64,000 nt of DNA, from contig NZ_CM001857.1 in assembly GCF_000400505.1 (NCBI RefSeq), positions 1,228,532-1,292,531 of the forward strand. The letters run 5' to 3'. Source of the DNA: Musicola paradisiaca NCPPB 2511. Lineage in GTDB: Bacteria > Pseudomonadota > Gammaproteobacteria > Enterobacterales > Enterobacteriaceae. A program made the position numbers and the translations under genes. This document shows positions 30,959-40,207 of the stretch, piece by piece. The notes beneath the pieces are model-generated. The model ran no database searches, was not told the DNA's origin, and saw only the letters and a program-made list of their open reading frames with translations. Positions within the stretch are counted from its first letter, which is position 1. Each line of letters begins with the position of its first letter.

Positions 30959-31249
30959 TGCTGTACTCCTCGTCGATGGGGTTGCCTGGTAGCGGCAAAG
31001 TCGTATTGAATGTTTCCAAATCTGGGCCCAGTGTAGCGCGTTTTTTTTATCTTGAAATAAGTCGTGATAATGGTGCGCCATAAACTTTTAATATGTGCAT
31101 TTTTGGTGATTTTTATCACATAATCCATGCTATTAATTTTCGTGACGAATTATTCTGTTGACACGTTGTATCCGGTCTAGAAGACTGGCGATAAGTGAAG
31201 ATGGTTGCACCAGTAAAATAACCTGTTGGCTGAAAGGGGAGAGGGGAAG
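30959..31249. promoter_or_regulatory. nagB-nagE divergent control region
   Basis: Between two divergent NagC/CRP-type genes. A CRP-like site GGTGA-N6-TCACA lies at 31105-31120, one mismatch from the TGTGA-N6-TCACA consensus. A TTCG-TGA-CGAA core within an AT-rich block at 31133-31154 is a possible NagC operator, and TTGACA at 31159-31164 is a candidate nagE -35. In E. coli NagC loops between operators in this interval; two operators are expected but I can support only one weakly. Confidence 0.5.
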
Positions 31250-32716
31250 GTGAGTATACTCAGTTATTTACAAAAGGTAGGCCGGGCGCTGATGGTGCCG
31301 GTCGCCACATTGCCCGCCGCCGCCATCCTGATGGGGGTGGGATACTGGATTGACCCGGTTGGCTGGGGGAGCGAAAGCGCGTTGGCGGCGTTGCTGATCA
31401 AATCCGGCGCCGCGATCATCGAGCATATGGCCGTGCTGTTCGCTGTCGGCGTCGCTTACGGTATGTCTAAAGATAAGGATGGGGCTGCGGCGTTGTCCGG
31501 ATTCGTTGGATACCTGGTGGTGACGACGTTGTGCTCACCGGCAGCGGTATCGATGATCCAGCATATTCCGCTGGCACAGGTGCCCGCTGCGTTTTCAAAA
31601 ATTGAAAACCAGTTCGTGGGGATTCTGGTCGGGGTGATTTCCGCCGAACTCTATAATCGCTTTAGTAATGTCGAATTGCCTAAAGCGCTGTCTTTCTTCA
31701 GCGGGCGTCGGTTGGTTCCGATTTTGACGTCGTTGTTGATGATCGTGGCTGCATTCGTGTTGATGTACGTTTGGCCGGTGATTTACGGCGCGCTGGTCGC
31801 TTTTGGCGAACATATCCAGCAACTCGGGGCGGTGGGCGCCGGCGTTTATGCGTTCTTTAACCGTCTGCTGATTCCGGTTGGTCTGCATCATGCGCTTAAC
31901 TCGGTGTTCTGGTTCGATGTTGCGGGTATCAACGATATCCCTAATTTCCTGAGCGGGCAGCAGGCGATTGATGCCGGTAAAGCAATTCCGGGAATCACCG
32001 GGCGCTATCAGGCCGGTTTCTTCCCGATCATGATGTTCGGTTTGCCCGGCGCGGCGCTGGCCATTTATCACTGTGCGCGTCCGGAAAACCGTAGCCGTGT
32101 CGCGGGTATCATGGTGGCGGCAGCATTTGCTGCGTTCTTTACCGGTATCACCGAACCGCTGGAATTCTCCTTTATGTTCGTTGCGCCGGTGTTGTATGTG
32201 CTGCATGCGCTGCTGACCGGGATTTCCGTTTTCATCGCTGCCAGTATGCACTGGATTGCCGGGTTTGGTTTCAGCGCCGGTCTGGTGGATATGGTGCTTT
32301 CTTCCCGTAACCCGCTGGCGACGCAGTGGTACATGCTGTTGCTGCAAGGCATCGTATTTTTTGCGATTTATTATGTCGTGTTTCGCTTCACGATTGTTCG
32401 TTTTAACCTGATGACGCCAGGCCGCGAGGCTGCTACGGCCGATGCACCTGCCGCCCGGGTGGATGCCGGAGATGACAAGTCGGTGGCGCGTGCCTATCTG
32501 CAGGTTTTGGGCGGTAAGGACAATGTGACAGCGATCGACGCTTGTATTACGCGGTTACGGCTGACGGTGAAAGACTCGTCGCTGGTGGATGAATCCGCGG
32601 CCAAACAGCTAGGGGCGGCCGGTGTGATACGTCTTAACAAACAGAACGTGCAGATTGTTGTGGGGACACAGGCTGAAAGTATCGCTATGGCTTTGCGGCA
32701 GGTAGCGGAAGAATAA
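31250..32716 (+). CDS. nagE: N-acetylglucosamine-specific PTS permease NagE, IICB domains only
   Basis: Inner-membrane transporter that phosphorylates N-acetylglucosamine during uptake. The 488-residue product has a glucose-family IIC channel (about 1-385, with GLHHALNSVFW, GFFPIMMFGLPGAALAIY and GITEPLEFSFMFVAP) and a IIB domain with phosphocysteine C432 in AIDACITRLRLTV. It stops at the end of IIB; E. coli NagE (648 residues) continues into a IIA domain. A clean stop and terminator follow, with no frameshifted IIA remnant, so phosphoryl transfer presumably comes from a separate IIA such as Crr. GTG start after GGGGAGAGGGGAAG; a TTG eight codons upstream is the alternative. Confidence 0.9.
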   Translation: MSILSYLQKVGRALMVPVATLPAAAILMGVGYWIDPVGWGSESALAALLIKSGAAIIEHMAVLFAVGVAYGMSKDKDGAAALSGFVGYLVVTTLCSPAAVSMIQHIPLAQVPAAFSKIENQFVGILVGVISAELYNRFSNVELPKALSFFSGRRLVPILTSLLMIVAAFVLMYVWPVIYGALVAFGEHIQQLGAVGAGVYAFFNRLLIPVGLHHALNSVFWFDVAGINDIPNFLSGQQAIDAGKAIPGITGRYQAGFFPIMMFGLPGAALAIYHCARPENRSRVAGIMVAAAFAAFFTGITEPLEFSFMFVAPVLYVLHALLTGISVFIAASMHWIAGFGFSAGLVDMVLSSRNPLATQWYMLLLQGIVFFAIYYVVFRFTIVRFNLMTPGREAATADAPAARVDAGDDKSVARAYLQVLGGKDNVTAIDACITRLRLTVKDSSLVDESAAKQLGAAGVIRLNKQNVQIVVGTQAESIAMALRQVAEE

Positions 32717-32746
32717 ACCTCGCATCGTTATTGGCTGTCCGCGACT

Positions 32747-32785
32747 AAAACGGAGAATATGCGAAAGCAGTTCTCCGTTTTTTAT
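32747..32785 (+). terminator. Terminator after nagE
   Basis: AAAACGGAGAA (from 32747) pairs with TTCTCCGTTTT (32771-32781) and is followed by TT. It lies 30 nt past the nagE stop. Confidence 0.88.
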
Positions 32786-32877
32786 CTTAAACTTTCATTC
32801 AACAAACAGTTGTTTCCCCGCTTAGCTTGTTGGATCATTAGCGGTTATGAGTTGTTTTTCGCATTGAGGAACCAAGC

Positions 32878-34536
32878 ATGAGTGAGGCTGAAGCCCGCCC
32901 AACCAATTTTATTCGCCAGATTATTGATGAAGATTTGGCTTCTGGTAAGCATCGTAGTATTCAGACGCGGTTTCCGCCGGAGCCGAACGGCTATCTGCAT
33001 ATTGGCCATGCCAAATCCATTTGTCTGAATTTTGGTATTGCCGTTGATTACGAGGGCAAATGCAACCTGCGTTTCGACGATACCAATCCGGTGAAGGAAG
33101 ATATCGAGTACGTTGAGTCGATTAAGCATGACGTGCAATGGCTCGGTTTTTCCTGGAGCGGTGATATCCGCTATTCCTCTGATTATTTCGATCAGCTGTA
33201 TTCGTATGCGGTTGAGCTGATCAGCAAAGGTCTGGCGTATGTTGATGAATTGACGCCGGAACAGATTCGCGAGTATCGCGGCACGCTGACCGCGCCGGGG
33301 AAAAACAGCCCTTACCGCGATCGCACCGTGGAAGAGAACCTCGCGCTGTTTGAAAAAATGCGCAATGGGGAATTCACCGAAGGTAGTGCTTGCCTGCGTG
33401 CGAAAATCGATATGGCCTCGCCCTTTATCGTGATGCGAGACCCCGTGTTATATCGCATCAAATTTGCCGAGCATCATCAGACTGGGAACAAGTGGTGCAT
33501 CTACCCGATGTATGATTTTACCCACTGCATTTCCGATGCGCTGGAAGGTATCACTCATTCGCTGTGTACGCTTGAATTCCAGGATAACCGCCGCCTTTAT
33601 GACTGGGTGCTGGATAACATCAGCATTGCCTGCCATCCGCGGCAGTATGAGTTTTCTCGGCTCAATCTCGAATACACGGTGATGTCTAAACGTAAGCTGA
33701 ATCTGTTAGTGACGGACAAGCATGTAGAGGGCTGGAGCGATCCGCGTATGCCGACGATCTCCGGTCTGCGCCGTCGTGGTTATACCGCTGCGTCTATTCG
33801 TGAATTTTGTCGTCGTATCGGCGTCACTAAACAAGATAACACGGTGGAAATGGCCGCGCTGGAATCCTGTATTCGTGATGACCTGAATGAAAACGCGCCG
33901 CGTGCAATGGCGGTGCTGGATCCGGTGCGCGTTGTTATTGAAAACCTGCCAGAGAACCACGAAGAGTGGGTTGAAATGCCGAACCATCCAAATAAACCGG
34001 AGATGGGAACCCGGCAGGTGGCGTTTAGCCGCGAAATCTATATCGATCGGACCGATTTTCGTGAAGAAGCCAATAAACAATACAAGCGCTTGGTGTTGGG
34101 CAAAGAGGTACGTCTGCGTAACGCCTACGTTATTAAAGCCGAACGTATCGATAAGGATGAACAGGGCGCCATTACCACGATTTACTGCAGTTATGATGCG
34201 GATACCTTGAGTAAGGATCCGGCGGACGGCCGCAAGGTAAAAGGGGTTATTCATTGGGTTTCTGCTGCTCATGCACTGTCTGCGGAATTCCGCTTGTATG
34301 ATCGTCTGTTTAGCGTACCGAATCCCGGTGCTGCGGATGATTTTCTCTCCACGATCAACCCGGATTCTCTGAGGATCGTGCAAGGGGTTGTTGAGGCGAG
34401 CTTGAGCCAGGCTCAGGCGGAAAAAGCCTATCAGTTTGAACGTGAAGGGTATTTTTGTGCTGACCCGGTATACTCCAGTGTTGAACATCTGGTGTTCAAT
34501 CGTACTGTTGGTCTGAGAGACAGCTGGGTGGGTTAA
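32878..34536 (+). CDS. glnS: Glutamine-tRNA ligase GlnS
   Basis: Charges tRNA-Gln with glutamine. The 552-residue class I synthetase has [14 protein letters not shown] (HIGH motif, about 35-48), the VMSKRKL variant of KMSKS near 269-275 and two C-terminal beta-barrel anticodon-binding domains. A GAGGAA Shine-Dalgarno precedes the ATG. Its three tRNA-Gln substrates are encoded 8 kb upstream. In E. coli chiP and chiQ separate glnS from fur; neither is present here. Confidence 0.98.
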   Translation: MSEAEARPTNFIRQIIDEDLASGKHRSIQTRFPPEPNGYLHIGHAKSICLNFGIAVDYEGKCNLRFDDTNPVKEDIEYVESIKHDVQWLGFSWSGDIRYSSDYFDQLYSYAVELISKGLAYVDELTPEQIREYRGTLTAPGKNSPYRDRTVEENLALFEKMRNGEFTEGSACLRAKIDMASPFIVMRDPVLYRIKFAEHHQTGNKWCIYPMYDFTHCISDALEGITHSLCTLEFQDNRRLYDWVLDNISIACHPRQYEFSRLNLEYTVMSKRKLNLLVTDKHVEGWSDPRMPTISGLRRRGYTAASIREFCRRIGVTKQDNTVEMAALESCIRDDLNENAPRAMAVLDPVRVVIENLPENHEEWVEMPNHPNKPEMGTRQVAFSREIYIDRTDFREEANKQYKRLVLGKEVRLRNAYVIKAERIDKDEQGAITTIYCSYDADTLSKDPADGRKVKGVIHWVSAAHALSAEFRLYDRLFSVPNPGAADDFLSTINPDSLRIVQGVVEASLSQAQAEKAYQFEREGYFCADPVYSSVEHLVFNRTVGLRDSWVG

Positions 34537-34560
34537 TACTATTGACACCTCGCATGACAA

Positions 34561-34588
34561 AAAAACCGCCGAGTGGCGGTTTTTTTTA
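34561..34588 (+). terminator. Terminator after glnS
   Basis: AAAAACCGCC (34561-34570) pairs with GGCGGTTTTT around a GAGT loop, followed by more T residues. Textbook Rho-independent terminator 24 nt after the stop. Confidence 0.93.
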
Positions 34589-34656
34589 GCCGGATATGTT
34601 GCAAGGCAGGAATCAGGCTACTGATTCGCTATGATTGCGTCACGTATTCGGTGCGT

Positions 34657-34683
34657 AAAAAAACGCTTTCTGCGGTTTTTTTA
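34657..34683 (-). terminator. Terminator after fur
   Basis: On the minus strand AAAAAACCGC-AGAAA-GCGTTTTTTT forms a short GC stem flanked by A and T tracts, 17 nt after the fur stop. Short stem but strong T run. Confidence 0.7.
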
Positions 34684-34699
34684 ACACTCGGATAAGTAA

Positions 34700-35146
34700 T
34701 TAGCGCTCTTCATGCAGGCTATCATCTTCACGGCAGTTGCCGTCAATACAGTGACCATAAAGATATAAACTGTGGTTGGTCAGCTTGATGCCGTGTTTTT
34801 CAGAGATCTCGCGCTGACGCGCCTCGATGGATTCGTCGCTGAATTCGATAACACGACCGCAATCCAGACAGATAAGGTGATCATGATGGTGCTGTTGGGT
34901 CAGTTCAAATACCGATTTACCACCTTCAAAATTATGTCGGGTGACAATGCCGGCGTCATCGAACTGGTTCAGTACGCGATAGACCGTCGCCAGACCGATT
35001 TCTTCGCCCATATCGATCAGCTTCTTATAGAGATCTTCCGCGCTGACGTGATGGCACTCAGGAGCCTGAAGCACTTCCAGTATTTTTAATCGGGGAAGTG
35101 TGACTTTCAGGCCGGCCTTCTTTAATGCGGTATTATTGTCAGTCAT
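34700..35146 (-). CDS. fur: Ferric uptake regulator Fur
   Basis: Iron-dependent repressor of iron-acquisition genes. The 148-residue product has the winged helix (about 1-82) and the metal-binding region HHHDH (86-90), C93/C96 (CLDC) and C133/C138. It is nearly identical to E. coli Fur over the DNA-binding domain. An AGGACA ribosome-binding site precedes the ATG. It lies downstream of fldA on the same strand, as in E. coli, but has its own promoter candidate and no obvious Fur box. Confidence 0.98.
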   Translation of the reverse strand: MTDNNTALKKAGLKVTLPRLKILEVLQAPECHHVSAEDLYKKLIDMGEEIGLATVYRVLNQFDDAGIVTRHNFEGGKSVFELTQQHHHDHLICLDCGRVIEFSDESIEARQREISEKHGIKLTNHSLYLYGHCIDGNCREDDSLHEER

Positions 35147-35468
35147 GCGGATATTGTCCTGTTGCTCTACTTTTTGTCAGTCAGGCTGATAGCCTGGTCT
35201 CATCGGTCGGCTTAAAAAAGGTTACTGCCCTCAATTATAGGACTGCACTGTCGAAATGAAAACAGCCTAACCTTTACCATACTATTCCCGCCTACTACAC
35301 AGATCTACGATCTATGCCCCGTTGACGAGAGCAATATTGCGATGCGGCAAGCAAACCGGAAAATATTATACTCTGTTGTAGCAGAAAGTTAAAAAATCGT
35401 ATTTATCTATATGATAGGTTTTATCTCTTGATAAGAGATGGCCCTGGATTTGGCAGGGCCATTGTCTG
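35147..35468 (-). promoter_or_regulatory. fldA-fur intergenic region with fur promoter
   Basis: Minus-strand TATAAT (35234-35239) preceded 17 bases upstream by TTTTCA is the likely fur promoter. Past fldA two hairpins occur: GGCCCTG/CAGGGCC (35440-35460) and ATCTCTT/AAGAGAT (35423-35439), neither with a T run. E. coli has a Uof leader peptide here; the only short ORF I see begins ATGAGACCAGGC and runs eight codons, so a Uof equivalent is not supported. Confidence 0.5.
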
Positions 35469-35996
35469 TTAGGAGAGTAATGTTTTGAGATTCATCTCTT
35501 CGCTGATCTGTTTTACCCAGGCGGCGACCCGTTCTGTCGTCAATTCCGGCTGACGGTCTTCATCTATGGCGAGCCCGATAAAATGCTTGTCATCCACCAG
35601 GCCTTTCGATGCCTCAAAATAGTAACCTTCCGTCGGCCAGTTGCCGACGATGGTGGCGCCGCGCGGCTCAATAATGTCACGGATAGTCCCCATGGCATCA
35701 CAGAAATACTCGGCGTAGTCTTCCTGGTCTCCACAGCCGAAAATCGCTACTAGCTTGCCGGCGAAATCGATCTCTTCCAGCGTAGGGAAAAAATCATCCC
35801 AGTCGCACTGCGCTTCACCGTAGTACCAGGTCGGGATACCCAGCAACAGGATGTCAAAACGCTCAAGATCTTCTTTACTGCTTTTGGCAATGTCATGAAT
35901 TTCAGCAACTTCGGTTCCAAGATGCTGTTGGATTGCTTTGGCGATATTTTCAGTGTTGCCTGTGTCACTGCCAAAGAAAATGCCTATGAGAGCCAT
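35469..35996 (-). CDS. fldA: Flavodoxin 1 (FldA)
   Basis: Low-potential FMN electron carrier that feeds biotin synthase, MiaB-type radical-SAM enzymes, IspG/H and ribonucleotide reductase activation. The 175-residue product has the FMN phosphate loop FGSDTGNTENIAKA at 8-21, the WYYGEAQCDWDDF flavin-stacking region and the CGDQEDYAEYFCDA segment typical of long-chain flavodoxins. Length is about that of E. coli FldA (176). Confidence 0.98.
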   Translation of the reverse strand: MALIGIFFGSDTGNTENIAKAIQQHLGTEVAEIHDIAKSSKEDLERFDILLLGIPTWYYGEAQCDWDDFFPTLEEIDFAGKLVAIFGCGDQEDYAEYFCDAMGTIRDIIEPRGATIVGNWPTEGYYFEASKGLVDDKHFIGLAIDEDRQPELTTERVAAWVKQISEEMNLKTLLS

Positions 35997-36399
35997 GGAT
36001 TGGATAACCTCTTAATTTCTAAGGATATGGTGTATGTCTCACCAGCGATCCGGTAATGATAGCAGACAGTTTATAGTGGAGAAACTCGAATCTCTATGCC
36101 GCCCGACGGGATAAGTAAATGGCAGTGTTAATTTCATTACTTAATTTTTTTAGTTTTTTAAAAATACAGGTCTGTAATATCTCATTGGAAAATAGACGGA
36201 TTGCTAAAAAGCATAATAATTTTTAGCTTTTTAAAGGCGTTAACGCGCTAAATGTTCCTGTGATTTGGTCGATGAATGGAACAAGTTTCTTCGTGAAATG
36301 TAAATCACAGCAATGTTTTTTGCGCAATCATAGTCTTTATTTATTGCATACCTCACAACAAATCTTACCTTGTGTAATCATTCAGGCTGGAGTCTATCT
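35997..36399. promoter_or_regulatory. AT-rich fldA/chemoreceptor intergenic region
   Basis: A divergent 403-nt region that is conspicuously AT-rich from about 36120 onward. It contains an inverted repeat GCTAAAAA/TTTTTAGC (36203-36227) and a perfect palindrome GCGTTAACGC (36237-36246). It should carry the fldA and MCP promoters. I found no convincing sigma-28 (flagellar) promoter before the MCP gene. Confidence 0.4.
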
Positions 36400-38085
36400 A
36401 TGCAATTCCTGAAAAATATTGCTATTCGCACCGCAATGATGTGGGTACTGGGTACCTTTTGTGCGCTATGGGTTGCGGTGTCGGTTTATACTATGTACTC
36501 GTTTCGTACCATGAACGAGACGTCAAAAACCAGTTCATTGCTGGTTAACAATATGGATTTGGTGAATACGGGGAATGATCAGTATTTTCGAATGGTGACT
36601 CGGTTAGCGCGCGGCGTGGACTATCGTAAGAGTGGTGATAACCAAAAAGCCGACGAACAGCAGAAGTCATCTCTGGCTGCACTAGATTTACTGAAATCCA
36701 ACCTTGAGGCATTCAAAAAGATCGACCATGCCGGTTTGTCGCAGTCGTTAGTGGATGCGGTTATCCGGGATTGGGAAAACCTGATTACTCAAGGGGTCGA
36801 ACCCATGTATCAGCGGGCGGTGGAAAATAATCTCGTCGAGTATGACAAATTCGCCAAAGATGTCGTGCCGGTTTTCAGCCGTCAATTCAATGTCTCTTTT
36901 ACCAATTTCAACAAGGCCGGTTCCGAAATGTTCGTGGATGCTGGAAAACGCCTTGAAAAAATAACCTGGTATGGACAAAACATTCTGCTGGCCGGGTTGG
37001 CTGGCGGCCTGTTGATGCTGTTAATGACGGATCGCTATCTGGTTGCTTATCTGGTACGTCCTCTGAATGATCTGCGTGATCATTTCCAGGTAATTGCGTC
37101 TGGCAGGTTGGGCAAACCGATTATAGATTTCGGCAACAACTGCGTGGGCAGGCTGTTTCCGTTGTTGAGAGATATGCAGTCCAGCCTGGCTAATACGGTC
37201 AGCACTATTCGTTCCAGCGCGGATACCATTTATCAGGGGGTATCCGAAATTGCGTCCGGTAACAACGATCTGGCGGCGCGAACGGAATCGCAGGCTGCTG
37301 CGCTTGAGGAAAGCGCTGCCAGCATGGAAGAGCTTACGTCAACCGTGAAACAGAATGCGGACAACGCCAGCCATGCCAGTCAGCTGGCCAATCAGGCGTC
37401 GCAGACCGCCAGCAAAGGCGGGAAGCTGGTCGACAATGTCGTGAAAACCATGGCCGATATTTCCGGCAGCTCGAAGAAAATCGCCGAAATCACGAGTGTG
37501 ATCAACGGAATTGCATTTCAGACCAATATCCTGGCGCTGAATGCCGCGGTGGAAGCTGCGCGTGCGGGTGAGCAAGGGCGTGGTTTTGCCGTGGTGGCGG
37601 GCGAAGTAAGAAGCCTGGCGCAGCGCAGCGCTCAGGCGGCGAAAGAAATAGAGGGATTGATCGCCGAATCTGTCCGTTGTGTAGATTCAGGATCAGCCTT
37701 GGTTGCCGACGCCGGCAATACCATGAGCGAGATCGTGACTGCTGTCACCAATGTGACGGATATCATGTCCGAGATCGCCGTCGCGTCTTCCGAACAAAGC
37801 AAGGGGATCGCACAGGCAGGGCTGGCGATTACGGAGATGGACGGCGTTACTCAACAGAATGCTTCGCTGGTTCAGGAAGCGTCTGCAGCGACTCGTTCTC
37901 TGGAAGAACAGGCCGCCATCCTGACAGAAGCGGTGTCCGTATTCCGGTTATCGGAACACCAATCCGTCTCTGCTCAACCCTCCCGCCCTCGCATGGAGCC
38001 GAAAACGATCCCGACGCCTGCAGCCAAAGCATTACCTGCGAGTGGGAAAAGCAGTAAGGGAAGTGATAACTGGGAAACGTTCTGA
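36400..38085 (+). CDS. Methyl-accepting chemotaxis protein with CheR-docking tail
   Basis: Inner-membrane chemoreceptor that signals to the CheA-CheW kinase array. The 561-residue product has a first membrane helix at about 10-30, a periplasmic four-helix-bundle-like ligand domain (about 31-190), a second helix at about 190-212, a HAMP domain and a long cytoplasmic coiled coil whose hairpin tip reads [20 protein letters not shown]. The last five residues NWETF are the pentapeptide that tethers CheR and CheB in E. coli Tar and Tsr. CTGGAG seven bases before the ATG fixes the start. E. coli has no receptor here; ligand unknown. Confidence 0.93.
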   Translation: MQFLKNIAIRTAMMWVLGTFCALWVAVSVYTMYSFRTMNETSKTSSLLVNNMDLVNTGNDQYFRMVTRLARGVDYRKSGDNQKADEQQKSSLAALDLLKSNLEAFKKIDHAGLSQSLVDAVIRDWENLITQGVEPMYQRAVENNLVEYDKFAKDVVPVFSRQFNVSFTNFNKAGSEMFVDAGKRLEKITWYGQNILLAGLAGGLLMLLMTDRYLVAYLVRPLNDLRDHFQVIASGRLGKPIIDFGNNCVGRLFPLLRDMQSSLANTVSTIRSSADTIYQGVSEIASGNNDLAARTESQAAALEESAASMEELTSTVKQNADNASHASQLANQASQTASKGGKLVDNVVKTMADISGSSKKIAEITSVINGIAFQTNILALNAAVEAARAGEQGRGFAVVAGEVRSLAQRSAQAAKEIEGLIAESVRCVDSGSALVADAGNTMSEIVTAVTNVTDIMSEIAVASSEQSKGIAQAGLAITEMDGVTQQNASLVQEASAATRSLEEQAAILTEAVSVFRLSEHQSVSAQPSRPRMEPKTIPTPAAKALPASGKSSKGSDNWETF

Positions 38086-38097
38086 GTGATTGAACCC

Positions 38098-38115
38098 GGC
38101 GTCATGGATGACGCC
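38098..38115. terminator. Hairpin between convergent MCP gene and ybfE
   Basis: Perfect GGCGTCA (38098-38104) / TGACGCC (38109-38115) repeat with a TGGA loop, 12 nt past the MCP stop. No T run on either strand, so termination strength is uncertain. Confidence 0.45.
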
Positions 38116-38125
38116 AACAAAGACG

Positions 38126-38407
38126 TCAGGTTTTCTCTCCGGCCAACTGGGCCAGCAACATTTGCTCAATCAATTCGCTGCGGCTGATGTTTTTTTCCTC
38201 AGCCAACGCATTCAGAATTTCCACGGCTTCGTGGTTTATCTTCAATTCTATACGCCGCAAGCCGCGAACCCGATCACGCCGAAGTTGGTTGCGTTTGTTG
38301 ATTCGCAACTGTTCATCACGGGAAAGCGGATTAGTTTTGGGGCGGCCAGGGCGACGCTCATCCGCGAACAGATCAAGCGTGGTGCGATCCGTTTGTTCTT
38401 TTGCCAT
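38126..38407 (-). CDS. ybfE: LexA-regulated family protein YbfE (ribbon-helix-helix-like)
   Basis: Small basic 93-residue cytoplasmic protein matching E. coli YbfE. It begins MAKEQTDRTTLDLFADERRPGRPKTNP, has a charged KRNQLRRDRVRGLRRIELK stretch and a C-terminal segment (about 58-90) resembling a ribbon-helix-helix or MetJ/Arc-like fold; function unknown. In E. coli it is in the SOS regulon, but I find no complete CTG-N10-CAG box upstream here. Located in the conserved ybfE-ybfF position; the hairpin at 38098-38115 lies between it and the convergent MCP gene. Confidence 0.88.
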   Translation of the reverse strand: MAKEQTDRTTLDLFADERRPGRPKTNPLSRDEQLRINKRNQLRRDRVRGLRRIELKINHEAVEILNALAEEKNISRSELIEQMLLAQLAGEKT

Positions 38408-38599
38408 AAGTCATGGTACTGCAAGAAATTCGGCCAAAACACAACGCTGCTCCGTCATTGCGGGCGGCGGTGTTTTGATGAAATGTGGTTAACGATGCAA
38501 GGCCAGTGAGCCGTTCCTTTTTCTGCGCGCGCCATAATACCCCAGCCGCCGCCGCTGCGACAACGGTTTGTACCGCATTGAGCGGCGCGCGCGGCACGA

Positions 38600-39370
38600 T
38601 TAATCGTCATTCAGAAACCGGTTTACCACCCTTAGCACCGCATCGGGTTTTTCTGCATGCACCCAATGTCCCGCTCCATTGACGACGTGTGCTTTCGCCT
38701 GCGGAAATTGACGCAACAGCGCTCCGCGGTAACGATCATCCAGATAAGGCGAATTGCCGCCACGGATGAACAGTATCGGGCCATGCCAGGCGGGGATTTC
38801 CTGCCAGCCGACGATATTTTCGTATTGATCCCAGAGCACGGGAACGTTAAAGCGCCATTCACCTTGCTGGAACGACTTCAGCAGAAACTGGACAATGCCT
38901 TCTTCACCTGGCAAGTAGGGGCGCATCAGATCGGCGGCTTCGCTGCGTCGGATTACGCCGGCCTCACTCACGGCGCGGATAGCGGCGAAAACCTTATCGT
39001 GACGGCGCACCTGATAATCCACCGGTGCGATATCAATGGCGACGATGCGGTCGATACGCTCGGGGAGTTGCGCACTCAACGCCATGGATGCTTTGCCTCC
39101 CATCGAATGGCCGATCAGAATGACGCGCTCGCATCCCAGTTCGTTAATCAACTGGCATATATCCTCAGCCATAACGGAATAATTCATTTCCGGCGCACGC
39201 GGCGATAGCCCGTGGTTACGCAGATCGATTTGCACGGTGTCGTGACGCTGTTGCAGATCGCGGGCCAGTACGCCCAGATTGTCGAGGGTGCCAAACAGCC
39301 CATGAATGAGAATGACGGGAAGACGATTCTGCGGTTGTTGTGCGTTTTGCCAGCGATAATTCAATTTCAT
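38600..39370 (-). CDS. ybfF: Alpha/beta-hydrolase esterase YbfF
   Basis: Cytoplasmic esterase active on short and medium acyl esters in E. coli; physiological substrate unknown. The 256-residue product has HGLFGTLDNLG near the N-terminus (oxyanion region), the nucleophile elbow GHSMGGKA and a C-terminal GAGHWVHAEKPD with the catalytic histidine. An in-frame ATG four codons upstream (39382) is an alternative. It is divergent from seqA, as in E. coli. Confidence 0.93.
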   Translation of the reverse strand: MKLNYRWQNAQQPQNRLPVILIHGLFGTLDNLGVLARDLQQRHDTVQIDLRNHGLSPRAPEMNYSVMAEDICQLINELGCERVILIGHSMGGKASMALSAQLPERIDRIVAIDIAPVDYQVRRHDKVFAAIRAVSEAGVIRRSEAADLMRPYLPGEEGIVQFLLKSFQQGEWRFNVPVLWDQYENIVGWQEIPAWHGPILFIRGGNSPYLDDRYRGALLRQFPQAKAHVVNGAGHWVHAEKPDAVLRVVNRFLNDD

Positions 39371-39652
39371 GGTGAAGTTCATTCAGAGAGACAGAGGGTT
39401 AGGGTATCATGACTTTACTCAGCAATCCTGCCGCAGTATAAATCCGCAGTGCCCATGAGGGCCGCGGGCGGGGCACAGTCAGAGGCCGCTCGGTGATGGC
39501 GAAAGGGAAAGCCAGTCGAGGTCAGATTAATCGGCGACCGGCCTGAGGATTTTCCTGAATGTGATACCGATGAGGCTGTTCGCCGTTGGTCGGTAACGCT
39601 TAATTTGTATAATCCCTAATGATTAAAGATTAAGAAACAGCACTGGATAAAG

Positions 39653-40183
39653 ATGAAAACTATTGAGGTCGACGAAGAGCTTTATCGTTATATCGCCAGC
39701 CATACCCAACACATTGGCGAAAGCGCATCGGATATTTTGCGTCGGATGCTGAAATTCAATGAGGCGCTTGTGGCTGCTGAAACGATAACCCCTGCGGTGG
39801 AAGACGCTCAGCCTGCGGCGTTGCAAGGCACGCGAGACAAGGTTAGGACCTTGCGTGAGTTGCTGCTTTCTGATGAATACGCTGAACAGAATAAGGCGAT
39901 CAATCGTTTTATGCTGGTACTGTCCACCTTGTATAGCCTGTCTTCTCAGGAATTCGCCGCCGCTACCGAGTCATTGCATGGCCGTACCCGCGTCTACTTC
40001 GCCGGGGATGAGCAAACGTTAATGCTGCACGGTAATCACACCAAGCCCAAACATATTCAGGGCACGCCATACTGGGTGATTACCAATACCAATACCGGTC
40101 GCAAGCGAAGCATGATTGAGCACATCATGCTGGCCATGCAGTTTCCACCGGAACTGATAGAAAAAGTTTGCGGCACCATTTAA
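39653..40183 (+). CDS. seqA: Negative modulator of replication initiation SeqA
   Basis: Binds hemimethylated GATC sites, sequestering oriC and dnaA after initiation and organising the nucleoid behind forks. The 176-residue product has the N-terminal oligomerisation domain (1-35, MKTIEVDEELYRYIA), a variable linker, and the DNA-binding domain (about 60-176) with HGNHTKPKHIQGTPYWVITN and NTGRKRSMIEHIML segments that contact the methylated A:T pair. Slightly shorter than E. coli SeqA (181) in the linker. It lies 24 nt upstream of pgm, the conserved pair. Confidence 0.97.
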   Translation: MKTIEVDEELYRYIASHTQHIGESASDILRRMLKFNEALVAAETITPAVEDAQPAALQGTRDKVRTLRELLLSDEYAEQNKAINRFMLVLSTLYSLSSQEFAAATESLHGRTRVYFAGDEQTLMLHGNHTKPKHIQGTPYWVITNTNTGRKRSMIEHIMLAMQFPPELIEKVCGTI

Positions 40184-40207
40184 ATCACTGCGTCAGGAAA
40201 ATACGCC

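Noticed and set aside
35147-35240. Eight-codon ORF in the fur leader as Uof
   Set aside because: Too short, no Shine-Dalgarno and ends well before fur, so it lacks the overlap expected of Uof.
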